A DNA stretch of 64,000 nucleotides from GCA-002708315 sp964460905. Its GTDB lineage: Bacteria > Bacteroidota > Bacteroidia > Bacteroidales > F082. The notes under the pieces were generated by a model. It saw nothing but the letters and a program-made list of their open reading frames with translations. It was not told the DNA's origin and ran no database searches. The translations under genes were made by a program, and so were the position numbers. Shown one piece after another: positions 1 to 9,516 of the stretch; the first letter of the stretch is position 1, and the number at the start of each line of letters is the position of its first letter. The stretch covers positions 183,381-247,380 of the forward strand of contig CAYWRM010000002.1 of assembly GCA_964460905.1 (NCBI GenBank). Direction: 5' to 3'.

Positions 1-755
1 TGACAGAAACTAAAATTATAGCGCATAGAGGAGAATCATTTGATGCTCCCGAAAATACTCTCGCTGCCATAAATCTTGCATGGGAAAGAAAGGTTAAAGC
101 TGTTGAGGTTGATATTCATTTAACTTATGATAATGAGATTGTTGTAATTCATGACTACAACACTTTAAGAGTTGCCGGAGTAAAAAAAATCATTAATAAA
201 GCATTTCTTAAGGAATTAAAACTACTAAATGCGGGCTACTACAAAAAAGGAAATTGGGATGGTGAACAGATTCCAAAACTCAGTGAAGTCCTCGCAACCA
301 TACCTGTGGATGGTAAACTAATTATCGAAATTAAAAGTGACGATAGCATTCTCCCCAAATTGATGTATGAATTAACTCAATCAAACTTGCAATCAACGCA
401 AATTGAGCTAATTGCTTTTAATGTGTCTACAATTGCCAAAGCAAAAAAATTAATGCCTGAATATAGTATGCTGTGGTTACTATCTCTTGATTATAATTTA
501 CCAAAGTGGCTAGTGTGGAAGAGTACCAGTAGAATAATTAAAAAAGTTAAAAAGTTAAACATTGATGGCGTAAATGTTTGGGCAGGGGAAATACTTACTA
601 ATGGCTTTATTTCAGAGTTTAAAAAAGCAGGTTTGCTGGTTTATTCATGGACTGTAGATAATCCTAAAAAAGCAATAAGTCTTTTAAATAAAGGGGTTGA
701 TGGTATAACAACTAACAGAGCAGGTTGGATGGCGAAACAATTGGAAATATATTAA
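1..755 (+). CDS. Glycerophosphodiester phosphodiesterase (start just outside window)
   Basis: Hydrolyses glycerophosphodiesters to glycerol 3-phosphate and an alcohol. The reading frame is open from base 3, and bases 1-2 are TG, so the ATG probably begins one base before the window; that gives about 251 residues. With that start, the GDPD signature is complete: HRGE at residues 9-12, PENT at 17-20, metal/catalytic E36 and D38, and HD at 51-52. No signal peptide or membrane segment is visible, so a cytosolic UgpQ-like enzyme is likely. It lies 7 bases before an alpha/beta hydrolase, which overlaps glpD. The trio could feed lipid-derived glycerol 3-phosphate to GlpD (inference). The family call is firm; the substrate range is not known. 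Confidence 0.9.
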   Translation, partial: TETKIIAHRGESFDAPENTLAAINLAWERKVKAVEVDIHLTYDNEIVVIHDYNTLRVAGVKKIINKAFLKELKLLNAGYYKKGNWDGEQIPKLSEVLATIPVDGKLIIEIKSDDSILPKLMYELTQSNLQSTQIELIAFNVSTIAKAKKLMPEYSMLWLLSLDYNLPKWLVWKSTSRIIKKVKKLNIDGVNVWAGEILTNGFISEFKKAGLLVYSWTVDNPKKAISLLNKGVDGITTNRAGWMAKQLEIY

Positions 756-762
756 TAGTAGA

Positions 763-1767
763 ATGGCAAATGTGATAATTGGAATTCATGGGCTGGGTAA
801 TAAACCTTCGAAAAGACAATTGAGAAGGTGGTGGAAGCTTGCCATGAAAGAAGGTCTCAAGACTAATAACTATCCATCAGTTTTACCTAAATTTAAGCTG
901 GTTTATTGGGCTGATGTAATGCATGAAAAAGTGCAAAAAATAACTGAACAAGACGAAAATAGCCCTTGTTTTTTGCGTGAAAAATATATAGAAGCACCAG
1001 ATACTTTTCCTCAAGAAGATCATACCACTAGAAAAAAACTTGTTGATTTTATTGGAAAACAGATGAATCGTATTTTGCTTAATAAAGACTTAACCCTTAA
1101 TTACTCATTTATTTCCGACACGATTGTAAGTAGGTTTTTCAAGGATTTGGAGATATATTATAAAGAAGATTGTACGGATACAAATGATAAACAATGTAAG
1201 GCGAAAGATATAATTAAAGGTCGGTTAATTAGAGTGTTGGAAAAGTATAAGTCTGATAGAATAATGCTTATTAGTCATTCGATGGGCTCCATTGTAGCAT
1301 TCGATGTGATTAATTTTCATACCCTTGATATACCTATCAATACATTTATAACCGCAGGTTCTCCACTGGGCTTACCTGTTGTAATTAGTAAAATAGCTGC
1401 CGAACAGAAAAAGAAGTTAAATCATAATATTACAATTCAAACTCCTCCAGCTATTTCCAAAAGTTGGTTTAATTTTTCAGATATTCTTGATAAAGTAGCA
1501 CTTAATTATAAGTTAGCAAATGTTTTTTCGAAGAATGTTTATGGCGTAAAACCGATTGATTTTCTAGTGATTAATAATTATGAAATAGTTGGCAAACGAA
1601 ATCCCCATAAATTGTATGGATATCTGAGAACACCAGAATTTTCAAAGGTGCTGAATGCGTTTATTCAAACGGATAAACTAACTTTGAAACAAAAAGCTAT
1701 TTTGAGAATAAAAAAATATGTTAATTTGATAAAGTCTAAATTTCAAACTAAGAAAAGTAAAGCATGA
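763..1767 (+). CDS. Alpha/beta-hydrolase-fold protein, lipase-like
   Basis: 334 residues without a signal peptide. The start reads VIIGIHGLGNKP, an oxyanion-region HG motif typical of alpha/beta hydrolases. Near residue 170 is SHSMGS, a nucleophile-elbow sequence (G/S-x-S-x-G type) whose central serine would be catalytic. The C-terminal 40 residues are very lysine-rich. The exact substrate cannot be read from the sequence. The stop overlaps the glpD start in an ATGA, so the two are translationally coupled, and the upstream gene is a glycerophosphodiesterase; an esterase or phospholipase role in glycerolipid turnover fits this context but is inference. Confidence 0.7.
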   Translation: MANVIIGIHGLGNKPSKRQLRRWWKLAMKEGLKTNNYPSVLPKFKLVYWADVMHEKVQKITEQDENSPCFLREKYIEAPDTFPQEDHTTRKKLVDFIGKQMNRILLNKDLTLNYSFISDTIVSRFFKDLEIYYKEDCTDTNDKQCKAKDIIKGRLIRVLEKYKSDRIMLISHSMGSIVAFDVINFHTLDIPINTFITAGSPLGLPVVISKIAAEQKKKLNHNITIQTPPAISKSWFNFSDILDKVALNYKLANVFSKNVYGVKPIDFLVINNYEIVGKRNPHKLYGYLRTPEFSKVLNAFIQTDKLTLKQKAILRIKKYVNLIKSKFQTKKSKA

Positions 1768-3326
1768 AACGAGAGAAAATGATTTCCGATATAAAAACAC
1801 CTAACTTACAATGGGATATTGCTATAATAGGAGGGGGAGCTACTGGTGTAGGAAGTGCTATTGAAGCAGCTTCTCGCGGTTATAAGGTTGTATTAATTGA
1901 GCAATCCGATTTTGGAAAAGCAACTTCAAGCCGAAGTACCAAACTTGCTCATGGTGGCGTTAGATATTTGCAGCAGGGGAATATTTCATTGGTACTTGAA
2001 GCATTAAAAGAGAGAGGTGTCATGCGTCGAAATGCTCCACATCTTGTGCACGATATGCCATTTATTGTTCCTGTTTACGATTGGTGGGAAGGTCCATTTT
2101 ATGGAATAGGTCTTAAAATTTATGATATGCTTGCTGGTAAGGAAGGGTTTGGTGGATCTAAAATCCTCTCAAAAGAAGAGACTATTAAACTTATTCCTAC
2201 CGTAGAAACTGTAGGGTTGAAAAGAGGAGTAATTTATTATGATGGGCAGTTTGACGATGCCAGATTATTGATAAATATGATGCAAACTGCAGTTGAGCAG
2301 GGGGCAACAATGATTAACTATATGAAAGCGGTTTCGTTAGTTAAAGAAGATGATGAATTGACCGGTATTATTGCGAAAGATGAGGAGACCGGTGAAGAAC
2401 ATATTATAAAAGCAAAGGTTATTATTAATGCAACCGGAGTTTTTACAGATTTTGTCAGGAAGATGGACGATATATTTGCTGAAGAAATTATTACAAGTAG
2501 TCAGGGTGTTCATATTGTACTGGAAAGTTCTTTCCTCCCTGGTAATTCTGCAATTATGGTTCCTCATACCGATGACGGAAGGGTGCTGTTTGCTGTCCCA
2601 TGGCACAATAGAACACTTGTTGGTACAACTGATACTTTCGTTGAAAGCTATCCGCTGGATCCTGTTCCTTTTGATAGTGAAGTAGATTTTCTACTTGAGC
2701 ATGCTGCAAAATATTTAACCAAAGATCCCACTAAAAAAGATGTATTAAGTGTCTTTGTAGGATTACGACCTTTGGTTAAAGGGAGCACCGATAGTAATGA
2801 CACAGCAGCCATATCGCGCGACCACACAATAACCATATCCAGAAGTGGCTTGATTTCAATAGCAGGCGGAAAATGGACAACTTACAGAAAAATGGGTGAA
2901 GATGTTATAGATCAAGCTATGATATTAGGAGATCTTGATAACAGCAGTTCAGTAACCAGCACAATGCAAATTCATGGTTATCATAGTAACTCACATAGTT
3001 ATGGCTCTTTGAGCGAATATGGTTCTGATGCCAGAAAAATTGAAGAACTTTTTAAAGAAAAAAAGGAATATAAGGAGTTATTGCATCCTAACCATACAAT
3101 TAAAATTGGTGAAATAATTTGGGCAGTAAGAAATGAAATGGCACGAACCATAGAAGATTTCCTATCGAGACGAACCAGGCTACTGATTCTTGATGCAAGG
3201 GCAAGCATAGAAGCTGCGCCAATTGTTGCGAAGTACATGTCGAAAGAATTAAGAGAAGGTAGTAGATGGAGAAAGAATCAGGTAAGCCAATATTCTGAAC
3301 TTGCAAAAACCTATTTACTTGATTAA
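1764..3326 (+). CDS. glpD: FAD-dependent glycerol-3-phosphate dehydrogenase
   Basis: Oxidises sn-glycerol 3-phosphate to dihydroxyacetone phosphate and passes electrons to the quinone pool at the inner membrane. The 520-residue length is usual for GlpD. The N-terminal Rossmann motif is IIGGGATGVG (about residues 21-30), followed by the DAO-family stretch ATSSRSTKLAHGGVRYL. GLRPL and the later SIAGGKWTTYR are typical FAD/substrate-contact segments, and the C-terminal helical domain is present. The ATG overlaps the upstream hydrolase stop by 4 bases. A second ATG five codons in (MISD) is an alternative start. Confidence 0.95.
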   Translation: MKREKMISDIKTPNLQWDIAIIGGGATGVGSAIEAASRGYKVVLIEQSDFGKATSSRSTKLAHGGVRYLQQGNISLVLEALKERGVMRRNAPHLVHDMPFIVPVYDWWEGPFYGIGLKIYDMLAGKEGFGGSKILSKEETIKLIPTVETVGLKRGVIYYDGQFDDARLLINMMQTAVEQGATMINYMKAVSLVKEDDELTGIIAKDEETGEEHIIKAKVIINATGVFTDFVRKMDDIFAEEIITSSQGVHIVLESSFLPGNSAIMVPHTDDGRVLFAVPWHNRTLVGTTDTFVESYPLDPVPFDSEVDFLLEHAAKYLTKDPTKKDVLSVFVGLRPLVKGSTDSNDTAAISRDHTITISRSGLISIAGGKWTTYRKMGEDVIDQAMILGDLDNSSSVTSTMQIHGYHSNSHSYGSLSEYGSDARKIEELFKEKKEYKELLHPNHTIKIGEIIWAVRNEMARTIEDFLSRRTRLLILDARASIEAAPIVAKYMSKELREGSRWRKNQVSQYSELAKTYLLD

Positions 3327-3331
3327 TACTG

Positions 3332-3736
3332 ATGGATACAATTACAATTAGCACTCATAAAAGAGAAGCATTATACGATATTACACATGAAGTGGAAAAA
3401 ATTGTAAGTAAGTTAAATGTGATCAACGGACTTGTAAATGTTTATGCACAAGGTGCTACAGCTGCTATAATGATACAAGAAAACTGGGATGATTCAGTAC
3501 AGTTGGATGTGGTAAATTTCTTCCAAAAAATTATTCCGAAAGGTGTGTGGTTACATGATGCTCAGGATGGCAATGGTGATTCTCACCTAAAAGCCGGGTT
3601 GGTTGGACCATCAGAAACCATTCCTGTTATTAATGGAAAACTAGGACTTTCAACCTGGCAGAATATTTTTTTCTGCGAATTTGATGGCCCGCGTAGCAAC
3701 AGGACGATTGTTGTAACAATTTGTATAACAACATGA
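3332..3736 (+). CDS. YjbQ family protein (UPF0047, secondary thiamine-phosphate synthase type)
   Basis: 134 residues, the standard length of the YjbQ/UPF0047 family. Family marks are STHKRE near the start, a GLVNVYAQGATAAI strand, HDAQDGNGDSHLKA and the C-terminal GTWQxI-like segment LSTWQNIFFCEFDGPR. The family is a trimeric fold that can have weak thiamine-phosphate synthase activity in vitro; the true cellular role is not settled. The gene follows glpD by 5 bases and is probably the last gene of the operon, ending before a strong hairpin. Confidence 0.9.
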   Translation: MDTITISTHKREALYDITHEVEKIVSKLNVINGLVNVYAQGATAAIMIQENWDDSVQLDVVNFFQKIIPKGVWLHDAQDGNGDSHLKAGLVGPSETIPVINGKLGLSTWQNIFFCEFDGPRSNRTIVVTICITT

Positions 3737-3757
3737 AATGAGCATAAGCTTTTTTAA

Positions 3758-3780
3758 GCCTGTCTGCCGAACAGGCAGGC
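3758..3780. repeat. Short palindromic hairpin after yjbQ
   Basis: Nine-base arms GCCTGTCTG (3758-3766) and CAGGCAGGC (3772-3780) pair with one G-U, leaving the loop CCGAA. There is no T-run after it. The GCCTGTCT core recurs in the stronger hairpin 60 bases downstream. It could be a repeated extragenic palindrome or part of a double terminator. Confidence 0.5.
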
Positions 3781-3835
3781 ATACCACAATTAAAATACTT
3801 CCTAAGGAGTAACTAACTAACCTTTTGAACTGCAA

Positions 3836-3878
3836 AAATAACAAGCCTGTCTAGGATTTGTAGACAGGCTTGTTATTT
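3836..3878. terminator. Perfect 18-bp hairpin, bidirectional terminator between convergent genes
   Basis: AAATAACAAGCCTGTCTA at 3836-3853 is exactly complementary to 3861-3878, with the 7-base loop GGATTTG. The A-rich left and T-rich right ends give a U-tract on either strand. It sits between the convergent yjbQ and thiolase genes. Confidence 0.85.
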
Positions 3879-3912
3879 AATATTCAATACATTGTATTAT
3901 AAAAAATGTTGA

Positions 3913-5148
3913 TTACCCCCTTTTATAAACAATTGCAACTACAGTAACATCATCACCTCCCATATTTACGGTCATTCCATATGGTCTATTGTCTGCTATA
4001 CTAATTTGTGCTTTTCCTGCTTTCCCGGTAAGTTGTTGCCACATTGTAACAGCCTGATGTACACCTGTAGCGCCCGTTGGGTGACCCCAGCCGATAAGTC
4101 CTCCGGTTGTATTCATTGGCATTGCTCCATCACGGGCCGTATTTCCGGCAGCCACGTAATCAGCACCTTCACCTCTTGCAGCTAGCCCAAATGCTTCAGT
4201 AGCTAAAATTCCTGCAATTGAAAAGCAATCATGTGTTTCAATAGTACCTATTTGATCAATAGTAACTCCGGCATCTTTCATTGCTTTATGTGAAGCTTTT
4301 TTAATGGTTTCCAGTTCGGTTAGGTCTGTTGGGTCATTGGTAATATTTCGTATAACCTGACCGTAACCAATTACTTCAACAGCATTTTTTTTATCAACTC
4401 CAATCTTCTTAAGCCCATCTTCTGAGCAAATTGCTATTGCAGATGCACCATCACTCACTTTAGAACAATCAAGTACACTGAGGTTATCAACAAAAGCAGC
4501 TCCATTTGGTTTTAGTTTATCGTAAAGAGCATCTAAATCAGGAACTTTATTGTGATGTTCCTGGGCGGTTTCATCTAAACGTGCATTTTCCATTGCATTA
4601 CGAAACCATCGTTTCATACCAGCACGGGCGCGATCGTAGCCAATTTTTTCGTAATATGCTCCTGCACGATCGCTAAACTGGCCGGGGAAGAAATATGCAT
4701 GTCCGTTTTTTCGTTTCTGATACCATCCGGCACCGGCAAGAATATCAGCTCCATAGATAGCTTTTACTGTATTTTGAACTTCAACGCCCAAAGACAACAC
4801 AACATCGGCTGTTTCAGCTAATATCGATTTAATACCACTCACTAATGCAAGTCCGCCTGATCCACATGCACCTTCAACGCTAGTAGAAGGTTTCCACTGT
4901 AGTTCTTCATCAATCATAGGTACAAATCCGGGAAGATTGGCCTGCTTATTAAAACGGGGTGCCATAAAATTTCCAATTACTGCTTCATCAATATTTTTTG
5001 CACCACCAATTTGTTTAAGTGTTCCTTGTCCGGCTTCTTTAATATAATGTTCTAAACCCGGGCGAGGTTTTTTAGGGTGAAATTCACTACGTCCGGTTCC
5101 CATTGATATGGTGTTATAACCGCCTGTCATATATACTTTTTTTCTCAT
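3913..5148 (-). CDS. Thiolase family protein (acetyl-CoA acetyltransferase-like)
   Basis: Catalyses thiolytic cleavage or Claisen condensation of acyl-CoA. In its 411 residues the acylated cysteine is in SVEGACGSGGLAL (about residue 95). The second half has the active-site histidine segment ETHDCFSIAG and the GWGHPTGATG loop near the C terminus. Spacing and motifs match the SCP2-like/thiolase branch more than classical AtoB. Its start lies 17 bases from the end of a 3-hydroxyacyl-CoA dehydrogenase gene on the same strand, so the two form a two-gene fatty-acid beta-oxidation unit with the dehydrogenase first. The preferred chain length cannot be read from the sequence. Confidence 0.9.
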   Translation of the reverse strand: MRKKVYMTGGYNTISMGTGRSEFHPKKPRPGLEHYIKEAGQGTLKQIGGAKNIDEAVIGNFMAPRFNKQANLPGFVPMIDEELQWKPSTSVEGACGSGGLALVSGIKSILAETADVVLSLGVEVQNTVKAIYGADILAGAGWYQKRKNGHAYFFPGQFSDRAGAYYEKIGYDRARAGMKRWFRNAMENARLDETAQEHHNKVPDLDALYDKLKPNGAAFVDNLSVLDCSKVSDGASAIAICSEDGLKKIGVDKKNAVEVIGYGQVIRNITNDPTDLTELETIKKASHKAMKDAGVTIDQIGTIETHDCFSIAGILATEAFGLAARGEGADYVAAGNTARDGAMPMNTTGGLIGWGHPTGATGVHQAVTMWQQLTGKAGKAQISIADNRPYGMTVNMGGDDVTVVAIVYKRG

Positions 5149-5165
5149 TTTTCTGAATTTAAGGG

Positions 5166-6509
5166 TTAGTCGAAGAAGTTATTTACCGGACCATATGCAT
5201 GGAAGAAGCCTGTGAGCATAACCGTGTTTACGTGATCAATTTCGTTGGCAACCTCATCGGCAACAAGTTTTTCGCCAATTGCTTTTGAACGACGGCCATA
5301 ATTTACTGCTGTAATAGCACCCAGATCATCCGATGCTTTAAGATCATTGAAGAAAGATGCTAACAGATTATCTTTCTTTTTATTTCTAAGAATAGACTTC
5401 CATGTAACAGCAGAGTCAGGAAGATTACCTAACAATTCGTCACACTCATCTTTAAATTCATCAATATCAATGTAAGTTTGTTTATGGATATCCCAAATAG
5501 AAGTTACACGAGCCCCCTTATATTTGAGGAATCCATCTTTTTGTGCACCACTTGATTTCTGTCCACCCTTAACTCCCTGCAGTATCATCTTATCCAGAAG
5601 GTCGCTGTGTAGACCTTCATCAGCAACAAACGGATTCATCACATTAAGTATAAACTGAACAACGTCAATACCCACATAATCTACAAGCTGGAAGATTCCC
5701 ATCGGCCTTACAAGATAATCCTGAGTAACCTTATTTATCATATAAATTGCTTTATACAAAGTGATGTTTTTTTCTTTTGCAAGAGCTTCCGCCTCCTTCA
5801 TGCCGTGAAGTGCATCACGCATAAAATGACCATTACCTATAAAGCCGGCAAAATCGTTGGAGGGTACTATAATTTTACGCAGTTTTTTGGCATATTTATT
5901 TGCAAACTCAACAACTTCATCTTTAGTGTTTCCTGTTTTAATAAGTTCAACCAGGCGCTGTACAGCAGGTGGGTTATAAAAATGGAATCCGATTACACGT
6001 CCATCAAGTCCTGCTTCATCTTCAATTAGTCCAATAGGTACCGATGATGTATTAGTAAAGAACCATGGTTTATTTTCATTATTTTGATCAATATCCGATA
6101 ATAGCTTTACCTTCAAAGCTCTGTTCTCACTAACAGCTTCAAAGATCAAATTAGAGTTGTATGCAGTAGCCATTGAAGTTACAGGGCGTACAACATTCAT
6201 TACATCAAAAATATATTCATCAATAATGTCGTAATTTTCAATAAGGTCATCACGGTCGGCATACATACTCCGCAACCATACTGTTTTTTTCTCAGCTACT
6301 TTACGGATTTGATCTCTTAGGTAGTTCATTAACCCCGACAATCCTTCAGGAGAAACGTCGATGGCATTTAACACAAACGACTTACCTTTGTTTTCTGGCA
6401 AGAGGCTAAGGTCGGCCATTTCAACAGCAGTAAGCAGCAGTATTCCACTACCCATTTTACCTGCGGCTCCAAGTACCGATACATTTTGCAATCTTTCTTC
6501 GTAGGTCAT
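5166..6509 (-). CDS. 3-hydroxyacyl-CoA dehydrogenase family protein
   Basis: NAD-dependent oxidation of 3-hydroxyacyl-CoA, the third beta-oxidation step. The N-terminal Rossmann motif is VSVLGAAGKMGSGI (about residues 10-23); GAAG replaces the more common GAGxMG arrangement. The dehydrogenase core has NTSSVPIGLI and IGFHFYNPP, the catalytic-histidine region. A C-terminal 3HCDH domain follows with GNGHFMRDALHG and RPMGIFQLVDYVG. Length is 447 residues, longer than the 280-residue FadB2/Hbd type, with extra C-terminal sequence. Co-transcribed with the thiolase downstream. Confidence 0.87.
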   Translation of the reverse strand: MTYEERLQNVSVLGAAGKMGSGILLLTAVEMADLSLLPENKGKSFVLNAIDVSPEGLSGLMNYLRDQIRKVAEKKTVWLRSMYADRDDLIENYDIIDEYIFDVMNVVRPVTSMATAYNSNLIFEAVSENRALKVKLLSDIDQNNENKPWFFTNTSSVPIGLIEDEAGLDGRVIGFHFYNPPAVQRLVELIKTGNTKDEVVEFANKYAKKLRKIIVPSNDFAGFIGNGHFMRDALHGMKEAEALAKEKNITLYKAIYMINKVTQDYLVRPMGIFQLVDYVGIDVVQFILNVMNPFVADEGLHSDLLDKMILQGVKGGQKSSGAQKDGFLKYKGARVTSIWDIHKQTYIDIDEFKDECDELLGNLPDSAVTWKSILRNKKKDNLLASFFNDLKASDDLGAITAVNYGRRSKAIGEKLVADEVANEIDHVNTVMLTGFFHAYGPVNNFFD

Positions 6510-6575
6510 GTTTTAATATATTTAGTCTGAAATTTAAAAGTTTCAAAGCTAATAAATTTACTGTAAATACATGTC

Positions 6576-6583
6576 TATCTTTG
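6576..6583 (+). promoter_or_regulatory. Bacteroidota-type -7 box (TATCTTTG)
   Basis: TATCTTTG matches the Bacteroidota sigma-ABfr consensus TAnnTTTG, 27 bases before the ATG at 6611. I see no clear TTG -33 box. Confidence 0.5.
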
Positions 6584-6610
6584 CAGCATATAATTTAAAA
6601 CATCATAAAA

Positions 6611-9355
6611 ATGAGTAAATTTATTTTATCAAGTATAACAATATCATTTTTCGTGGTACTAATAGGTGGTTATTATTTAACATATCAACCATCCAACCAA
6701 AGGGAAAAGTATGAAGAAAGTATTTTGCTTAAAGCTAAAACTTTAGGAACTAATATTATCAAAAACAAAGAAAACCTAAAGTCACCCGATCAGCCCGACA
6801 TGGCTGCTTTTCAGGAATACATTATGACTGCTGATCCGGCAACTGGTGAAGTTCCTACAGATAGGTTGTTAGATGCTTACCAACAAACACGTGAATTGCA
6901 GGCTGACTTGAAATCGTCAGGTAACGCAAATAATTTAATGGATTGGGAAGGTACAGGGGCTAATATGGGAGGTAGAACACGTGCCATAATGTTTGATCCA
7001 AATGATCCTGATAATAAAAAAGTATGGGCAGGTGGTGTAACCGGTGGTTTGTGGTATACAAACGATATTAATAACACAAATGAAGACTGGATTTCAATTG
7101 GTGATTTTTGGAGTAATCTGGCAATTAGCTGTTTAGCTTACGACCCAAATAACACACAAACATTCTACTTAGGAACTGGTGAGGCACAAACAGCACGAAT
7201 TATATATAGGGCATCGTCTGGTTTGGGTGCAGGAATTTTCAAAACTAATGATGCTGGCTTAACGTGGGATTTAATTGAAAGCACGGATAATTTTGATTAT
7301 ATAACAGACATTGCTGTGAAAGATGAGGGTGGCATTAGTGTTATTTATGCTTGTGTAGCATCGGGAACTTATATGGGTGAAGATCATCAAAGTGAGCCAT
7401 CTGATGGAGTATTCCGGTCAGATGATGGTGGTGATACCTGGGAGCAGGTGCTGCCAATGATTCCAGGAACTTTAAGTAACAAACCATTTACTCCTGCTGA
7501 TATTGAAATATCTTCAAATGGAAGAATATTTGTGGGAACAATGGAAAATCTTGATAAACAAGGTGGAGCTACAGTTCTGTATTCTGATAGTGGTCTGCCA
7601 GGAAGCTGGACAACTTATGACTATTACAATAATCTGATTTCAAATGAAGCTTATTATAAAATTCCTGCACGAACATTGGTGGCCACCTCTCCATCTAATC
7701 CTGATGTAGTTTATGCTCAGTTTGCTGCCGGCTATGTCAATGGGTTTGTTTATTACCGTGGACGGTACATAGCTAGCTCAGCTGATGGTGGTACAAATTG
7801 GTCTCCAAAAAATAAGCCTAATAACGATTGGTCTACACTTGCCTGGCATGCATTTGTTCTAAAAGTTGATCCTTCTGATCCAAATACACTTTACACTGGT
7901 GGACTTGATTTATACAAATCTTCAAATGGAGGTCTTAATTGGGATAAGATATCAGATTGGGCCTTAATGTATTATGGAGGAGGAGCCGAATATATACATG
8001 CTGATCAACACAATATTCAGTTTCAACCGGGTTCAAACTCAACAGCTGTTTTTTCGTGTGATGGAGGTGTGTTTTTAACAAATACTGCAAACTATAGTCA
8101 GCCGATTTTTATTGAGCGAAATCAAGGATATAACACATTGCAATTTTATAGCTGTTGTATCAGGCCTACACTATTCCCCCAACAATTTATTGGTGGTCTT
8201 CAGGATAATGGTACATTACTTTATAATGGTCAAGCATTTGATATAGATGACATGATTGACGGCGGTGATGGCGCTTATTGCTTTTGGGATCAGGACGAAC
8301 CGAATATTTATATTACTTCTGTTTATTACAATGATTATACATCATGGAGTAATGGGAATCAGGCTGATTATTTTGGCGGAAATTCAGGAACATTTATAAG
8401 CCCTGCTGATTATGACTATAAAGAGAATATCCTTTATTCAAATGCTGTTAGCTTTTTTGGAGAAAACAGTAATAAGCTACTAAAGGCATCTAATATCCCT
8501 TTTAATGTTAGTACGCAGTTAATTGATATTGGTACAGGGATAGGTGTTCCTTTTTCACATATCACATATTCAAAGTATTCTCCAGCTGGGACATCAACAT
8601 TATTTGTTGGCTCGCAATCAGGACATTTATATAAAGTAGCAAATGCACAAGGTGACCCAGAGACTATAGAAATTGGAAGCCCTGATTTCCCAACAGCCAA
8701 TATTTCTTGTGTTGCCATTGGTGAAGATGAGGATAATTTGTTGGTAACATTTTCAAATTATGGTGTATCATCAATATGGCTTACAACTGACGGAGGAATA
8801 ATATGGGAAGAAAAAGAGGCCAACTTACCGGATATGCCTATCCGGTGGGCTGTATTTCACCCTGATAATAATGGGCAAGCAATTTTAGCTACCGAAATTG
8901 GCATATGGTGGACAAATACATTAAAAGAAAATATTACATACTGGATTCCATCAGTTGATGGTATGGCAAATGTTCGTGTTGATATGTTAAAACTAAGAAG
9001 CAGTGATAACAAAGTGTTGGCTGCAACACATGGACGTGGTTTGTTTACTGCTGATTATGAAGAAAATCCTTTTTATGTTGGCACAGAAGAATATCAATTC
9101 AACAAGAGTAAGTTTAGTGTTCACCCAAATCCGGCAATTAGTAATATTACTATTTCAACAAATTCATTAGTTGAAGGTTCTCTTGGAATTATTATTACTG
9201 ACCTTAGCGGGAAAGTTGTTTATAACGAGAAGCTAGAAGATCAATTTGGAAAAGTTAATCATAATATTAAGCTTCCAGAGTTAGCCAGTGGAATGTATTT
9301 TATTAATATTAATTATAATGGAAGAAGTGAGAGTATTAAATTGATTGTTAGGTAG
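6611..9355 (+). CDS. Secreted BNR/sortilin-type beta-propeller protein with T9SS sorting domain
   Basis: 914 residues. The N-terminal hydrophobic stretch (about residues 4-22) is a signal peptide or anchor. The body carries BNR/Asp-box signatures of the form S/T-x-D-x-G-x-T-W: TNDAGLTW, RSDDGGDTW, SSADGGTNW, KSSNGGLNW and TTDGGIIW. These predict one or two beta-propellers like those of sortilin/VPS10 and exo-sialidase-like proteins. GANMGGRTRAIMFDP precedes them. The last about 80 residues (FSVHPNPAISNITI to IKLIVR) form a type A T9SS sorting domain, so the mature protein is secreted or surface-attached. No catalytic residues could be assigned. It appears to be a single-gene unit. Confidence 0.88.
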   Translation: MSKFILSSITISFFVVLIGGYYLTYQPSNQREKYEESILLKAKTLGTNIIKNKENLKSPDQPDMAAFQEYIMTADPATGEVPTDRLLDAYQQTRELQADLKSSGNANNLMDWEGTGANMGGRTRAIMFDPNDPDNKKVWAGGVTGGLWYTNDINNTNEDWISIGDFWSNLAISCLAYDPNNTQTFYLGTGEAQTARIIYRASSGLGAGIFKTNDAGLTWDLIESTDNFDYITDIAVKDEGGISVIYACVASGTYMGEDHQSEPSDGVFRSDDGGDTWEQVLPMIPGTLSNKPFTPADIEISSNGRIFVGTMENLDKQGGATVLYSDSGLPGSWTTYDYYNNLISNEAYYKIPARTLVATSPSNPDVVYAQFAAGYVNGFVYYRGRYIASSADGGTNWSPKNKPNNDWSTLAWHAFVLKVDPSDPNTLYTGGLDLYKSSNGGLNWDKISDWALMYYGGGAEYIHADQHNIQFQPGSNSTAVFSCDGGVFLTNTANYSQPIFIERNQGYNTLQFYSCCIRPTLFPQQFIGGLQDNGTLLYNGQAFDIDDMIDGGDGAYCFWDQDEPNIYITSVYYNDYTSWSNGNQADYFGGNSGTFISPADYDYKENILYSNAVSFFGENSNKLLKASNIPFNVSTQLIDIGTGIGVPFSHITYSKYSPAGTSTLFVGSQSGHLYKVANAQGDPETIEIGSPDFPTANISCVAIGEDEDNLLVTFSNYGVSSIWLTTDGGIIWEEKEANLPDMPIRWAVFHPDNNGQAILATEIGIWWTNTLKENITYWIPSVDGMANVRVDMLKLRSSDNKVLAATHGRGLFTADYEENPFYVGTEEYQFNKSKFSVHPNPAISNITISTNSLVEGSLGIIITDLSGKVVYNEKLEDQFGKVNHNIKLPELASGMYFININYNGRSESIKLIVR

Positions 9356-9386
9356 TAACAGATTATAGCATATAGAAATTGATATT

Positions 9387-9478
9387 TGTCATCTTGAACG
9401 CAGCTTGCGGAGTGAAAGATCTCCTTTTTATTTCTAAGATAAAGTTCCTTCACTCCATAAATTCCGTTCAGGAGGACA
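9387..9478. repeat. Imperfect inverted-repeat (hairpin) element between convergent genes
   Basis: Arms 9387-9416 and 9449-9478 are 30 bases each; 23 of 30 positions pair, including GAACG/CGTTC and GGAGTGAA/TTCACTCC. The spacer is 32 bases. The TGTCATCTTGAACG-type sequence resembles short intergenic hairpin repeats common in Bacteroidota (from memory). It may also act as terminator for the two flanking genes. Apart from this, 9356-9516 holds nothing I recognise. Confidence 0.55.
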
Positions 9479-9516
9479 GAGACTCACAAACAACTCGCTA
9501 AATTATAAGGTGCTTT

